Below, one piece after another: positions 1 through 9,748 of a stretch of DNA of 64,000 bases. Each line of letters starts with the position of its first letter. The stretch's first letter is position 1. The stretch is from Leptolyngbya boryana PCC 6306 (lineage in GTDB: Bacteria > Cyanobacteriota > Cyanobacteriia > Leptolyngbyales > Leptolyngbyaceae). The notes under the pieces are model-generated. The model saw only the letters and a program-made list of their open reading frames with translations, searched no databases and was not told the DNA's origin. The translations under genes and the position numbers were made by a program. The DNA lies in NCBI RefSeq assembly GCF_000353285.1, contig NZ_KB731324.1, positions 5,908,577 to 5,972,576 on the forward strand, in the 5' to 3' direction.

Positions 1-314
1 TGCAACACAACAGGCAAACAGCCTGCTAGAGGATTACCAAACTCCTTGTAAAGCGCACTCATTTCTTCCTGCTGTTTGGCAGGATCGTCTTTATATTTCG
101 CCTGAACTTCTTTCACGCGCTTTTGCATGACCGGCTGAGTCACCTTCATGCGACGCATACTACGGATGGAACCAGCACTCAAGGGATAGAGGGCAAAGCG
201 AATGACTAAAGTCAACGCCACGATCGCCAAACCATAGCTCGGCACGATCCCATAGAAAAAATCCAGGATCGGCAGCATCACGTTATTGGATAGGAAGCTA
301 ACACCAAAGTCCAT
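1..314 (-). CDS. yidC: Membrane protein insertase YidC/Oxa1 (N-terminal part, cut by window edge)
   Basis: Inserts and folds proteins in the cytoplasmic and thylakoid membranes, alone or with SecYEG. About 104 N-terminal residues are visible, starting [20 protein letters not shown], with a hydrophobic first membrane segment and then the basic cytoplasmic stretch [18 protein letters not shown], followed by [15 protein letters not shown], which is characteristic of the family. The reading frame runs off the left edge without a stop. It is the last gene of the leftward cluster rpmH-rnpA-PH protein-yidC, the usual cyanobacterial order, which strongly supports the call. Start ATG at 314. Confidence 0.93.
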   Translation of the reverse strand, partial: MDFGVSFLSNNVMLPILDFFYGIVPSYGLAIVALTLVIRFALYPLSAGSIRSMRRMKVTQPVMQKRVKEVQAKYKDDPAKQQEEMSALYKEFGNPLAGCLPVVL

Positions 315-411
315 TCGCTTTACGTCTACCTAATAGGATCTAAAGTTTGACTGTGACAATTCCTGAGGCAATTTTTGTCAAATGCTTAAATTGTCAAATA
401 CAGTGTAGCGT

Positions 412-810
412 CTAGGGTTGACTTCCGAGACTTCCACTGACTTTTTTGGCGCGCTCAGAAAGCCGCTCGTTAATGAAATCGTAAACGTCCCGAAACTTAG
501 GCACAGCGCGTAGTTCAACACGGCTGCCATCTCGAAGCGTCAACACCATATCGCCGTAAGATCCGATCCCACGCGGTACGGTTACGACCTTCGTAATTTC
601 GGAATAAATCACGTCGGCACGATCGCGCCCTTGCCAGCCGCCCGTCACACTGATCCGTCGATTCGTAATCCGATAGCGCAACCAAAGGGCACGCACGATC
701 GCACCAACGGTCAACGGCAAGCAAATCACCGTGAACCCAAGCAGCACATTGATAATGAGATCCCCCATGTGAGGGCCACCTTCGTAGAAGACTTCTTCTT
801 TAACTGCCAT
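412..810 (-). CDS. PH-domain membrane protein of the rnpA-yidC cluster
   Basis: A 132-residue protein with one long hydrophobic stretch (about residues 16-46, possibly a hairpin) followed by a bacterial PH-like region (YRITNRRISVTGGW, then a basic TLRDGSRVELRAVPKF segment). Proteins of this kind sit between rnpA and yidC in many cyanobacteria; their biochemical role is not established. The start overlaps the end of rnpA by 11 bases, so translation is probably coupled. The call rests on context and on the typical ITNRRI motif of membrane-anchored PH proteins. Confidence 0.8.
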   Translation of the reverse strand: MAVKEEVFYEGGPHMGDLIINVLLGFTVICLPLTVGAIVRALWLRYRITNRRISVTGGWQGRDRADVIYSEITKVVTVPRGIGSYGDMVLTLRDGSRVELRAVPKFRDVYDFINERLSERAKKVSGSLGSQP

Positions 811-1147
811 TCAGCACCTCAGCTTTTATCAATAACTGCTCTAATTCTTGCAGATATTGAGGGTAATCACACTCAACCGCCTCGATCCGGACTCCGATCA
901 CGATCGAGAATCCAGCGTTCAGACGCGGCAAGAAATTCCGCAAAATTGCTCTCACTTGACGTTTAATTCGGTTGCGAATGACGGCTCGCTTGCTGACCTT
1001 TTTGCTGATTGAAATGCCAATCTGGGTCGGTTGCTCAGGCGTTTTTAGCACTCTGAGCGTAAAACAGCGCGATCCTCGACGAAATCCGCGCTGATAAACA
1101 GCATCAAAATCTCGTCGATGTCTGAGCCTATTTTCCTGAGGTAACAA
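800..1147 (-). CDS. rnpA: Ribonuclease P protein component
   Basis: Protein subunit of RNase P, which removes 5' leaders from precursor tRNAs together with the catalytic RNA (rnpB, not in this window). The 115-residue length is normal. The conserved RNR signature is at residues 58-60 inside VIRNRIKRQVR, and the N-terminus LPQENRLRHRRDF is typical. It lies one base downstream of rpmH and overlaps the next gene by 11 bases, so the cluster is probably one transcript. Confidence 0.96.
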   Translation of the reverse strand: MLPQENRLRHRRDFDAVYQRGFRRGSRCFTLRVLKTPEQPTQIGISISKKVSKRAVIRNRIKRQVRAILRNFLPRLNAGFSIVIGVRIEAVECDYPQYLQELEQLLIKAEVLNGS

Positions 1148-1148
1148 C

Positions 1149-1295
1149 TCAAGAAGTCGAAACCGAGAGGCGAAGCCGCCCTTTGCGACGACGCGCTTGA
1201 ATGACTTTCTGTCCGTTTTTGGTTCGCATCCGAGCGCGAAATCCCGATACTCGTCTGCGTTTGCGGCTTGTTCCGCCGAGGGTACGCTTCGTCAT
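1149..1295 (-). CDS. rpmH: Large ribosomal subunit protein bL34
   Basis: A 48-residue, highly basic ribosomal protein ([19 protein letters not shown] and so on) with the [19 protein letters not shown] core of bL34. The frame is open further upstream, but the family N-terminus MTKRTL fixes the start at 1295. It is the first gene of the cluster read towards yidC. Confidence 0.96.
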   Translation of the reverse strand: MTKRTLGGTSRKRRRVSGFRARMRTKNGQKVIQARRRKGRLRLSVSTS

Positions 1296-1328
1296 GTCCG
1301 TGGCTCCAGTGAATAATAAATCCCAAGC

Positions 1329-1367
1329 AAAAAAATAGTAGACTGCGGGAAAAGTCACAGTCTACTA
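1329..1367 (-). terminator. Intrinsic terminator behind the DUF2808 gene
   Basis: Read on the minus strand, a perfect 10-bp stem (TAGTAGACTG at one arm, CAGTCTACTA at the other; 1336-1367) is followed at once by seven T residues (1335 to 1329). It separates the DUF2808 gene from rpmH. Confidence 0.85.
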
Positions 1368-1385
1368 GAGTATCATGATTTTCGG

Positions 1386-1898
1386 TTACTGAATCGTAAC
1401 GATCCAGGTTCCAAGATCCCGCAGAAGAGGAACATCTCCAGGGGTGAGGATGCGACAGTTGAAGTAGAACATGCCGCCGCTATTGGGATTCTTGACGTTT
1501 GAGAAGATGATTTCGACATTGGAACCTGCCGGAACAGGTTCTTTCGGGAAAATCTCAATCACGTAGTTTTCTTTCTCCCATTTGACTTCATCGATCGCAA
1601 CTTTTTTGTCATTGACCAAAAGTTCAACTTCTTTCGGATCGAACGTGCCTTTGAAGTAGTTGGGGTAGTCGATCGCAAATTGAGCGATCGCGAGTTTCAC
1701 TTTTTCTCGCCCGATGCGAAACCGATAGCGATCCCAGGAGCCGCTATTTCCACCAAAGTCGAGTCGATAGCTGAGTTGGTTTTTCGCTTCAACGCCGCTG
1801 AAGATTGTCAATCCGGGCAGACCTTGAGCGAACGCAACCAGGGGAGCCGCAGCGATTAAGCTTCCCGCAATCGCGAGAGTTGAAACCGTGCGACGCAT
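1386..1898 (-). CDS. DUF2808 family exported protein
   Basis: A 170-residue protein with a clear signal peptide (MRRTVSTLAIAGSLIAAAPL, ending near AFAQ). The mature part matches the cyanobacterial DUF2808 family (RYRFRIGREKVKLAIAQFAI; YFKGTFDPKEVELLVNDKK). The function is unknown; the protein is probably periplasmic or cell-surface. The frame is open to 1949, but start 1898 has a ribosome binding site (GAAAGGA) and places the signal peptide at the very N-terminus. It is monocistronic with its own terminator. Confidence 0.82.
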   Translation of the reverse strand: MRRTVSTLAIAGSLIAAAPLVAFAQGLPGLTIFSGVEAKNQLSYRLDFGGNSGSWDRYRFRIGREKVKLAIAQFAIDYPNYFKGTFDPKEVELLVNDKKVAIDEVKWEKENYVIEIFPKEPVPAGSNVEIIFSNVKNPNSGGMFYFNCRILTPGDVPLLRDLGTWIVTIQ

Positions 1899-1949
1899 TG
1901 AACATCCTTTCAGCAGCATAGAAAAAAATAGATTAGGGGTTAAGTTCAT

Positions 1950-2397
1950 TCAACATTGAGATTAGCAGGAACTGTTGCGTGAGGGGCTACTCCACGGCGA
2001 CGAGTTTTGCCTAGGATTCGTTCCCGAGTGTTAGACATCTCATTAATATCTCTATCTAGTTTAGAACAAGAATATTAGTCCAGGTCGGCACAATCTTGCG
2101 TGTTTAACGCTGCTCGAAATGAATCAGACGTATTGAAAGTTGTAAATTTCTATGTAAATCTCTATGTTTTTATCGCAATTTTATTAATTTAGATTTGCAT
2201 TTTTCTTCAGATATTTAAACTCATACAAACTTACATCTTGTCGCTCATATACTGACTCTATAATTTCTGAACCTTTGCCTCAGAAATTACTTTTTGAAAC
2301 ACAAGCGACACCTCGCCTTGTGTTTTCGAGTATGAATGAGAAAGGCTTGGGAATTAAGGAACATGTTGTTACAAACCTCCACATATCAGGAGATGCT
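1950..2397. other. Intergenic region upstream of pntA, with a candidate -10 box
   Basis: AT-rich leader between divergent genes. The only element I can point to is TATAAT at 2259-2264, a perfect -10 hexamer. The matching -35 is weak (TCTTGT at 2236-2241 gives a 17-base spacer). The pntA frame is open from 2275 with a TTG, but the better start is 2398, so about 130 bases would be a 5' leader. Confidence 0.35.
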
Positions 2398-4020
2398 ATG
2401 ACGATCGCGATCGATAAAGAATCAGGGGCAGAGCGGACACCCGATCAAACCCCTGCCCTGTATAGAAAAATTGGAATTCCAAAAGAGATTTATCTAGGCG
2501 AATGCCGAGTCGCCGCAACACCTGACACGGCTCAGATTTTACAGAAATATGGATTTGAAGTATTAGTTGAATCGGGAGCCGGAGAAGCTGCAAACTTTTC
2601 AAATCAAGCTTATTTAGATGCCGGTTGCCGAATCATTGTCGATACTGAAACGCTCTGGTCTTATGCAGATCTAGTGCTGAAAGTTCGTCCGCCAACTTGG
2701 AATTCCAGCTTAAACAAACATGAAGCCGATTTATTACATGAAGGGGCAACCTTAATTAGTTTTATTTGGGCGGCTCAGAATCCAGAATTAATCAAGCATT
2801 TAGCCGATCGTAAAGCGACCGTGCTCGCGATGGATGCCGTGCCACGGATCAGCCGTGCTCAGAAATTAGATGCCTTGAGTTCGATGGCAAACATCGCTGG
2901 ATATCGCGCGGTGATTGAGGCGGCTGAACATTTTGGACGATTTTTTACCGGACAAATTACGGCGGCGGGCAAGGTTCCACCTGCAAAGGTAATGGTAATT
3001 GGCGCAGGAGTTGCCGGATTGGCAGCGGTGGGAACCGCGCGATCGCTCGGTGCAATTGTGCGCGCCTTCGATACTCGCCCCGTCGTGAAAGAACAAGTGG
3101 AAAGCTTAGGGGCAGAATTCCTCGAATTGGAATTTGAGGAAGATGGCACTGGACAAGGCGGCTATGCCAAAACCATGAGTCCTGAATTTATCAAAGCAGA
3201 GATGGAACTGTTCGCGGCTCAGGCGAAAGAAGTCGATATCATCATTACAACCGCTCTGATTCCCGGCAAGAAAGCTCCCACCTTGATTACCAAAGAAATG
3301 GTAGAGAGCATGAAAGAAGGCTCAGTTGTCGTTGATTTGGCAGCAGAGCAGGGTGGAAACTGCGAAGTGACAACTCCGGGACAGATTGCTCGGCATCATG
3401 GGGTAACGATCATTGGTCTAACGGATTTGCCGAGTCGGATGGCGGCTCAAGCCAGTCAGCTTTATGGCAAAAATCTGTGTCATTTGCTCGATGACATGGG
3501 CAGAAATGATCACTATCACGTGGATTTAGAAGACGAAGTGATTCGAGGTGCTTTGGTTCTACATCAAGGTGAAAAAGTCGAGCCTTTGCCGAAAGTTGAA
3601 CCCACCTCGAAAGTTGAACCCGCACCGAAAGCTGAAGCCTTGAAGGTTGAAGTCAAAGCTGAAGTCTCAAAGGTTCGCAAATCCACAAGCTGGATTTGGA
3701 CAGTTCTCTTCGGATTAGGCTTACTCGGAATTGGCACGATCGCGCCTGCATCTTTCCTCAGCCACTTTACTGTCTTTGTGCTGGCGTGCTTTGTAGGATG
3801 GCAAGTCATTTGGAACGTGAAACCTGCATTGCATACGCCTTTAATGAGTGTGACGAATGCGATTAGCGGCATCATCATCTTGGGTGGAATGCTTCAGATT
3901 TCGGGGACTGCCACTTCTGCAACAACCATTTTAGGCGCGATCGCAATTCTGATCGGCACCATCAATATCGCGGGTGGCTTCTTAGTCACTCAGCGGATGC
4001 TCAAAATGTTCCAGAAATAG
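2398..4020 (+). CDS. pntA: NAD(P) transhydrogenase alpha subunit, fused form
   Basis: Proton-translocating transhydrogenase subunit: passes hydride between NADH and NADP+ using the proton gradient. It has 540 residues. The N-terminal alanine dehydrogenase/PNT domain begins [20 protein letters not shown]. The NAD(H)-binding Rossmann motif [10 protein letters not shown] lies near residue 200. Three or four membrane helices fill the last 110 residues, so both alpha parts that are separate genes in some cyanobacteria are fused here. A low-complexity linker with repeated KVEP units (3577-3676) joins them. The frame is open from 2275 (TTG), but ATG 2398 has a strong ribosome binding site AGGAG five bases upstream. 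It is in an operon with pntB, 9 bases apart. Confidence 0.93.
   Translation: MTIAIDKESGAERTPDQTPALYRKIGIPKEIYLGECRVAATPDTAQILQKYGFEVLVESGAGEAANFSNQAYLDAGCRIIVDTETLWSYADLVLKVRPPTWNSSLNKHEADLLHEGATLISFIWAAQNPELIKHLADRKATVLAMDAVPRISRAQKLDALSSMANIAGYRAVIEAAEHFGRFFTGQITAAGKVPPAKVMVIGAGVAGLAAVGTARSLGAIVRAFDTRPVVKEQVESLGAEFLELEFEEDGTGQGGYAKTMSPEFIKAEMELFAAQAKEVDIIITTALIPGKKAPTLITKEMVESMKEGSVVVDLAAEQGGNCEVTTPGQIARHHGVTIIGLTDLPSRMAAQASQLYGKNLCHLLDDMGRNDHYHVDLEDEVIRGALVLHQGEKVEPLPKVEPTSKVEPAPKAEALKVEVKAEVSKVRKSTSWIWTVLFGLGLLGIGTIAPASFLSHFTVFVLACFVGWQVIWNVKPALHTPLMSVTNAISGIIILGGMLQISGTATSATTILGAIAILIGTINIAGGFLVTQRMLKMFQK
3577..3676 (+). repeat. Tandem KVEP-type repeats in the PntA linker
   Basis: Degenerate tandem units of about 24 bases coding for K-V-E-P-x-P/S and then K-A/V-E-x modules. 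They form a charged, proline-containing linker between the soluble NAD domain and the membrane part of PntA. The repeat count is a likely point of length variation between strains. Confidence 0.6.
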
Positions 4021-4029
4021 AGGTGAGCC

Positions 4030-5418
4030 ATGTTTGATAGTCTTTCTAATGTGGCGTACATTGCCGCGAGTGCTTTGTTCATTTTGAGTTTGAGCGGACT
4101 TTCTAACCAGGAAACGGCTCAGAAAGGGAATGGGTATGGAATTGCTGGAATGGCGATCGCGTTTCTCGCAACCATTCTCCGCAGTGATGTGACAGGGTAT
4201 GGAATTCTTGCCACTGTGATTGTACCGGGAGCAATTATCGGCGCAATTCTCGCAGGGCGAGTTGCAATGACTGAAATGCCTGAGCTAGTTGCCATGCTGC
4301 ATAGCTTTGTCGGGATGGCAGCCGTGCTGGTTGGAATTGCGAATCATCTTCAACCGCAGGCTTTAACGGGAGCCGAAGCAACGATTCACCAAGTCGAGGT
4401 CTTTATCGGTGTATTTATCGGAGCGGTGACATTTACAGGCTCGATCGTTGCTTTTGGTAAGCTTCGAGGCTTAGTTAGCAGTAAGCCGTTAATGATTCCA
4501 GGACGGCACATTCTGAACCTTGGTTTACTCGGTGCAAGTGTTGCTTTGGGCGCACAGTTTTTGAATCATGACTCGACTCTGGCATTGCTGATCATGAGTG
4601 TGCTAGCTGGAGTGCTCGGCGTGCATCTGGTGATGGCGATCGGGGGTGCAGATATGCCCGTCGTGATTTCGATGTTGAATAGTTACTCTGGCTGGGCTGC
4701 TGCTGCTGCTGGATTTATGTTGTCAAATGATTTGCTAATCATTACGGGCGCATTAGTTGGCAGTAGTGGCGCGATTCTGAGTTACATCATGTGTAAAGCA
4801 ATGAATCGATCGTTTATCAGTGTCATCTTGGGCGGCTTTGGAACTGGGAAGAGTGCTAAGGCAAAAGAGATGACGGGAGAAGCGAAATCGATTTCGCTAG
4901 AAGACACCGTCGAGCAATTAGAAAATGCTAGTAGCGTAATCATTGTTCCAGGCTACGGCATGGCAGTTGCACAAGCACAGCATGCGATTTCTGAAATCAC
5001 AAAGACTTTGCGCGATCGCGGAATCAAGGTTCGGTTTGGCATTCATCCGGTTGCCGGAAGACTTCCAGGACATATGAATGTGTTACTAGCAGAAGCAAAA
5101 GTGCCCTATGATATTGTGCTAGAAATGGACGAAATCAATGACGATTTTCCTGAAACGGATGTCGTTTTAGTGATTGGGGCAAATGATACGGTGAATCCTA
5201 GCGCTGTCGAAGATCCAGATTGTGCGATCGCGGGAATGCCTGTTCTGGAAGTTTGGAAAGCAAAAACAACGATCGTGCTAAAGCGGAGTTTAGGCAGTGG
5301 ATATGCAGGCGTTGAAAACCCCCTGTTCTACAAGGAAAACACTCACATGCTTTTTGGCGATGCGAAGAAGAACACTGATGCAATTCTCAGCAAACTCAAC
5401 GCATTAGTCGTCGCCTAA
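4030..5418 (+). CDS. pntB: NAD(P) transhydrogenase beta subunit
   Basis: Membrane and NADP(H)-binding subunit of the transhydrogenase. It has 462 residues, a normal length. The N-terminal 260 residues hold about eight or nine hydrophobic segments, including [18 protein letters not shown]. The C-terminal NADP domain starts near residue 300 with [17 protein letters not shown] and ends with the conserved GDAKK segment. Start ATG 4030 is preceded by GAGGTG. It is cotranscribed with pntA; the terminator at 5496 closes the operon. Confidence 0.96.
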   Translation: MFDSLSNVAYIAASALFILSLSGLSNQETAQKGNGYGIAGMAIAFLATILRSDVTGYGILATVIVPGAIIGAILAGRVAMTEMPELVAMLHSFVGMAAVLVGIANHLQPQALTGAEATIHQVEVFIGVFIGAVTFTGSIVAFGKLRGLVSSKPLMIPGRHILNLGLLGASVALGAQFLNHDSTLALLIMSVLAGVLGVHLVMAIGGADMPVVISMLNSYSGWAAAAAGFMLSNDLLIITGALVGSSGAILSYIMCKAMNRSFISVILGGFGTGKSAKAKEMTGEAKSISLEDTVEQLENASSVIIVPGYGMAVAQAQHAISEITKTLRDRGIKVRFGIHPVAGRLPGHMNVLLAEAKVPYDIVLEMDEINDDFPETDVVLVIGANDTVNPSAVEDPDCAIAGMPVLEVWKAKTTIVLKRSLGSGYAGVENPLFYKENTHMLFGDAKKNTDAILSKLNALVVA

Positions 5419-5484
5419 CCCCGTTGCGTCTGAATCAAGAAGCAACCGTAAGAGCTTAAACGCTTTTACGTCTTTACAAGGTCA

Positions 5485-5718
5485 AACGTCATGGTAATCG
5501 CCTCGTTGAATGCATTCGACAGGCGATTTTTTTAGCTTAAGAAAATCTTCTACTTTTAAAACGACTTGACAGCTGACATCCTCGCCATGCTCATATCCTC
5601 CCATCCCATCTGCAACCACCAAAACGGGAATCTGTTCGGCTCGATCGTCGAGCAAGAAAAACACAGTGTTATCGCATTGATTCGTTTCCGTGCGAGCGTA
5701 ATAGTTGGGGATCTGCAT
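5485..5718 (-). pseudogene. PP2C-type protein phosphatase fragment
   Basis: A 78-codon reading frame whose middle reads VLVVADGMGGYEHGEDVS, the metal-binding DGMGG signature of PPM/PP2C serine/threonine phosphatases, near residues 32-50. The family needs about 230-250 residues with further Asp motifs, all absent here. Its last codons run into the pntAB terminator and carry no family signal, so this is the 5' end of a broken gene. FHA-domain genes, frequent partners of such phosphatases, lie just to the right, which suggests a once larger phospho-signalling cassette. Confidence 0.72.
5496..5533 (+). terminator. Intrinsic terminator of pntAB
   Basis: Outer arms AATCGCCT (5496-5503) and AGGCGATT (5521-5528), with further pairing inside, followed by a run of T residues to 5533. 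It overlaps the 3' end of the PP2C stub on the other strand. Confidence 0.85.
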
Positions 5719-6068
5719 ATGCTGACTTCAATCGGATTCAATTGGGTTGACAATTCTAGCCAAAAGTAAAGCTGAGCCGGAGCAAAGGCTCAACGGATTT
5801 GGAGAGATCGGATCTGAGACTGCTTTGAGCGAGATCTGTGGATGCAACGAGATAGTTATTCTACAGATTCGTTTGTATTATTTTGTTGATGTAACGTTTT
5901 CTAAAAAGGACGGCGTGATAAATATTGTAGGAGCGCGCTAGATTCAAGCAACGTCCTCATCCGTGATGAAAATTTACCCAGAACAATGCAGAATCGCTCT
6001 ACAGCATTCAGTAGTCATTGCAAGATGAGATGCTACCCCGTTCTACTCTCATAAAATTGACATCGAAC
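5719..6068. other. Intergenic region before the FHA genes
   Basis: About 350 bases between the PP2C stub and the first FHA gene. I see a short hairpin, TGAGCC/GGCTCA near 5772-5791, and no convincing promoter or coding sequence. Confidence 0.4.
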
Positions 6069-6596
6069 ATGAAAGAGTTGATTCTTACCTGGAACAAGGG
6101 CACGATGACTCGCACTCTCTACTCTACTCACCCTGGAATTGCTCACCCACAATTGCGAATTGGTCGAGATCCAGTCACTTGTGATTTAGTCTTGCCTTCG
6201 ATCACACAGGAAGACTTAACCGTATCGAAGTTACATGTCGAAATCTACTTTGCCCCCCCTGCAGACCAGTTTTATCTCCGCAATCTCAAAGGCAAAAGCA
6301 ATCCTCCTAAGCTGTACGGGAATTGGGTGGATGACGTACCTGTGCCACTTGATCATGATGGAGAATTGCAGCTCGGCAGACGAGTGTTCCAGATCTCGGT
6401 TGTGCTCCACACCCCGATCGTGATTGCTCCAACCGCGCCTGCGGATCTCAAAGCGGAAGGTGCTCCAACATCTGCCTTGCCCCTGACTTGCCCACACTGT
6501 GCATCAGGCTATACCTACGAGGAAGCCACAAAATTTAATGGACGCTGTCCGAAAGATGGCTTCTTTTTACATGGAGCTTCTATCTATATTCCCTAA
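6069..6596 (+). CDS. FHA-domain protein with C-terminal Cys-rich tail
   Basis: A 175-residue protein. The FHA core (phosphothreonine-peptide recognition) spans about residues 10-105: LRIGRDPVTCDLVLP, then the family's S-x-x-H pair in VSKLHVEIYF, then a variant N-G/N-W turn (GNWVDDVPVPLDHDGELQLG). The C-terminus has CPHC and a later RCPKDGFF, resembling a small zinc ribbon with only three visible cysteines. The frame opens at 6018, but ATG 6069 gives the usual FHA N-terminus KELILTWN. It is 12 bases upstream of a second FHA gene, so probably an operon. Confidence 0.8.
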   Translation: MKELILTWNKGTMTRTLYSTHPGIAHPQLRIGRDPVTCDLVLPSITQEDLTVSKLHVEIYFAPPADQFYLRNLKGKSNPPKLYGNWVDDVPVPLDHDGELQLGRRVFQISVVLHTPIVIAPTAPADLKAEGAPTSALPLTCPHCASGYTYEEATKFNGRCPKDGFFLHGASIYIP

Positions 6597-6608
6597 ACTA
6601 GCGAAAGT

Positions 6609-8573
6609 ATGCCAGTTACCGTTACTCTCTTTTGGAATGATCCTGTTACTGAAGCTGAGCAAGAAATCGTTGCGGTCACTCCGATCGCCATTGGGCGAAG
6701 TGCAGAAACGATGCGCCAACAGGGCATTCCTGATCGCCAGCATGTGATTCTCAATAGTCTACAAGTTTCACGGTTTCATGCCCTGATCGAGTGGAAAGAC
6801 GGGAACTTGATAGTCAGCGATCAACACAGTAGTAATGGGCTCTTTGTGAATGGTCGCGCTCAGACGCAGGCAGCTTTAGTCGATGGCGATGTGCTACAAG
6901 TGGGTCCGTTTCAGGTTTCCATTCTTCGCACCCAGTTTCCGTCGCGTATCTCTATCGCTGCACCTCCTGCACCTGCTCGCACACAATCTAGCTTTCCGCC
7001 TCCTTGGTTCATTCAAGCTGAACACATTTCCCTCTCGGATTTAGACCGAGATCGGATTGAGGTTGAGCAAATTGATTTTGCAGCGGTTGGCGGTGGATTG
7101 GGGAGCTATATTTGGGCAAATTTGCTCAGGCTATCTGGAATTCGAGCCGATCAGATTCGTGTCTTAGGTAAGGTGCAATTCGATCAACAGGGCAAGCTTC
7201 GTCTCGACTCAGAACAAAAGCCCTATTGGAACTATCAACAACTGTGCGAATTTTCTCAAATTCCACCGCATGAACGATTACGATCGAACTCGGATTCTTG
7301 CCCAGATAATATCTGGGGATTTCCTAGCTATGCACTGCGAGAAGCTTGGTCAGATTTGGGAAAAGGTCAGCTTGGTCATGCGTTGAAGCTGCTATACCAA
7401 GTTTTTTCAGAGCCGACAGGCATCGAAACCTATACACCCAAGTCGGGCAATGTCTTTGCGTCGATCGATCGTGAAACCCGTCGAATGGGATGGCAGCAGA
7501 TGTTTCGCTATGGTGATGTACGAGCCATTCGCAAAACCACGGACGATCGCTATGTGATTGCTTATTCACGCAGTAGTGCGAGTGGACGGAGCTACCATTA
7601 TTTGGTCGCGCGCTATGTCCAGATCGCGATCGGATATCCTGCACTGCGCTATCTGCCGCTTGTAACTACCTATCGTGAAAAGACTCAAGAAGCATTTGAC
7701 GATCGTTTAGTTGTCAATGCCTATGAAGACCATCAACATGTCTATCAGCAACTCAAACAGCGAGGCGGCGGAACTGTTGTGTTGCAAGGTCGGGGCATTG
7801 TTGCCTCTCGGATCATTCAACGCATTGATGAGATGCGAAAATACGAAGACACGAAAATTCTGTTGATTCACATGATGCGATCGCCCGTCTCTCAAGGACA
7901 TCGCTATCAAAGCTCAACTCGTCTTGTGAAAAATCACCAAGAGCTTCAGCCGTTTAATTGGCCTAAAGCATGTTGGGGCGGTGAACTTAGAGAAGCTTTA
8001 GAAAAAGCACCCCCTGAAGAACGGAAACGGTTACTTAGTGATTGGGGCGGGACAACTACGGCAGACCGTCACGACTGGCAGGACATGATTGATCAAGGGA
8101 TTCGTTCCGGTTGGTATCGGATTCTGTTTGGCGAGATCAAGGATTTGCAGCGAGAGCACGATCGCTTACGCATTGATGTATTAGACAAAGCCGAAGCTCA
8201 GAACAATGAGCAGATGATCAAAGTCGATTTTTTGATTGATGCCACAGGACTCACCAATGAGGTTCAGTTTAGCCCCTTGCTCAAAGATTTGGTGCTGCGG
8301 TATAAGCTCGATCTCAATCCCACGAAACGGCTCTCAGTCTCAAATCAGTTTGAAATGCATGGCATGAGAAATGGTGCAGGACGGATGTATGCAGCAGGGG
8401 CAATGACCTTGGGAGGTCCCTATGCAGCCGTCGATAGCTTCTTAGGACTTCAGTATGCAGCATTGGTTGCCGTCGATGATCTGAGCACGGCGCAGGTTCC
8501 GGGCATCAAGCCTTTGAATGGTTTGAGATCGTTTACTCAATGGTTACGCTGGGTTCAAAATCAAGCCCCCTAA
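6609..8573 (+). CDS. FHA domain fused to FAD/NAD(P)-type oxidoreductase-like domain
   Basis: A 654-residue protein. Residues 1-110 form an FHA domain with the motifs PIAIGRSAETM, LQVSRFHALIEW and DQHSSNGLFVNG. After a proline-rich linker, a Rossmann-like dinucleotide site appears (DFAAVGGGLGSYIWANLLR, near residue 158). Later, VDFLIDATGLTNEV resembles the second strand of FAD-dependent monooxygenases of the ornithine/lysine hydroxylase type. The substrate is unknown. Joining a phosphothreonine reader to a redox enzyme suggests recruitment or control by Ser/Thr phosphorylation (inference). Its stop overlaps the convergent antiporter gene by 4 bases. Confidence 0.75.
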   Translation: MPVTVTLFWNDPVTEAEQEIVAVTPIAIGRSAETMRQQGIPDRQHVILNSLQVSRFHALIEWKDGNLIVSDQHSSNGLFVNGRAQTQAALVDGDVLQVGPFQVSILRTQFPSRISIAAPPAPARTQSSFPPPWFIQAEHISLSDLDRDRIEVEQIDFAAVGGGLGSYIWANLLRLSGIRADQIRVLGKVQFDQQGKLRLDSEQKPYWNYQQLCEFSQIPPHERLRSNSDSCPDNIWGFPSYALREAWSDLGKGQLGHALKLLYQVFSEPTGIETYTPKSGNVFASIDRETRRMGWQQMFRYGDVRAIRKTTDDRYVIAYSRSSASGRSYHYLVARYVQIAIGYPALRYLPLVTTYREKTQEAFDDRLVVNAYEDHQHVYQQLKQRGGGTVVLQGRGIVASRIIQRIDEMRKYEDTKILLIHMMRSPVSQGHRYQSSTRLVKNHQELQPFNWPKACWGGELREALEKAPPEERKRLLSDWGGTTTADRHDWQDMIDQGIRSGWYRILFGEIKDLQREHDRLRIDVLDKAEAQNNEQMIKVDFLIDATGLTNEVQFSPLLKDLVLRYKLDLNPTKRLSVSNQFEMHGMRNGAGRMYAAGAMTLGGPYAAVDSFLGLQYAALVAVDDLSTAQVPGIKPLNGLRSFTQWLRWVQNQAP

Positions 8574-9748
8574 CGTGCGGCGATCGCTTTGCCTGCAACA
8601 GTTGTAATGACAGGCCCGATTAAGCAAGTGACTGCAATGTAAGCCACGATCGCATTAAACACTCCGGAGCTAAGTAAACCAGCATTGCGACCAAATAAAG
8701 CAATGACGAGGACTAACGCCGAGCGCGACATTGTTAAGCCAAACATCGTAAAAATGGCTGCCCAATCATATTTGAAACAATATCCAGTCAGCCAAGCTGC
8801 TAAAAATTTTGCCCCAACTGCACCCAGAATCACGAAAGCTGCAATACCTAAGTTTTCTGGATGCTGAATCAGGACATTTGGATCAGATAACACGCCAACC
8901 GACAAAGCAAAAATCGGAATAAATAAGCTATTCCCCACGAATTCAAGTTGCTGCATGAACTGACTGGGCACTGAGCGGCTTAAAGCTAACCCTGCAATAA
9001 ATGCACCCACAATGGCATCGACGCCAATGGCATGAGTCAGGCTTGCGGTTAAAAACATTGCCGCAAGCACAAATACGAATGCGTGCTGAGGATGGGTTTC
9101 ATCTTTGATCACCCGCTGTGCTAGATACTGTAATCCTTTCAAGCAGCTAACGATCACGATCGGCAGCAGAACAAGCAGTTTGATCCACAGGTCGATCCCA
9201 ACTCCCCCGGCTTGAATTGCTTTCACGATCGCATATGCCATCAGGGTCAGAACCGTTGTGATGATTGATCCGCCCACTGCAACAGAAACTGCTTCTTGCT
9301 GCCCAATCCCAAATGCAACAACAATGGGATATGCCATTAAAGTATGCGGCGAGTAAAGAATCCCCAGCAGTACTGCAACGAGTAAATTCTGAGTTAGAAC
9401 CTGTCCAGTCACAAAGCCGATCGCAAAAGGCACACCAAACGTTAGCAGCCCAAAGGTGAGGACTTTCTTACCTGCATGATGGAGGAAATCGAGCTGCAAT
9501 CCTAGTCCTGCTAAAAGCATAATGTAGAGCAATCCAATTCGCTCTAGCAAAATCAGTTGAGCATCCCGCGCGATCAAGCCCAAGCCATTCATTCCTACGA
9601 TCGCACCGAATACAATCAAGAGAACGATCATCGGCAACCGCAACCAAGTTGCAAGCTTCATTGCCACAAAGATCAATCCAAGAATCAGGCTAAAAAGATA
9701 GACTGGATCAGCTAAAGGTAATCCTGCAACGCTTAAAATTCCATACAT
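8570..9748 (-). CDS. CPA2-family cation:proton antiporter
   Basis: A 392-residue, very hydrophobic protein with 11-13 predicted membrane helices and the CPA2 motifs GLGLQLDFLHHAG (near residue 80), DAIVGAFIAGLALSRS (near 245) and SLFIPIFALSVGV. It resembles KefB/NapA-type transporters without the C-terminal TrkA domains. The TM5 segment reads SPHTLMAYPIV, without an obvious Asp-Asp or Asn-Asp pair, so the transported ion and stoichiometry are uncertain. It starts in the base next to the stop of the upstream membrane-protein gene, implying coupled translation. Confidence 0.85.
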   Translation of the reverse strand: MYGILSVAGLPLADPVYLFSLILGLIFVAMKLATWLRLPMIVLLIVFGAIVGMNGLGLIARDAQLILLERIGLLYIMLLAGLGLQLDFLHHAGKKVLTFGLLTFGVPFAIGFVTGQVLTQNLLVAVLLGILYSPHTLMAYPIVVAFGIGQQEAVSVAVGGSIITTVLTLMAYAIVKAIQAGGVGIDLWIKLLVLLPIVIVSCLKGLQYLAQRVIKDETHPQHAFVFVLAAMFLTASLTHAIGVDAIVGAFIAGLALSRSVPSQFMQQLEFVGNSLFIPIFALSVGVLSDPNVLIQHPENLGIAAFVILGAVGAKFLAAWLTGYCFKYDWAAIFTMFGLTMSRSALVLVIALFGRNAGLLSSGVFNAIVAYIAVTCLIGPVITTVAGKAIAAR

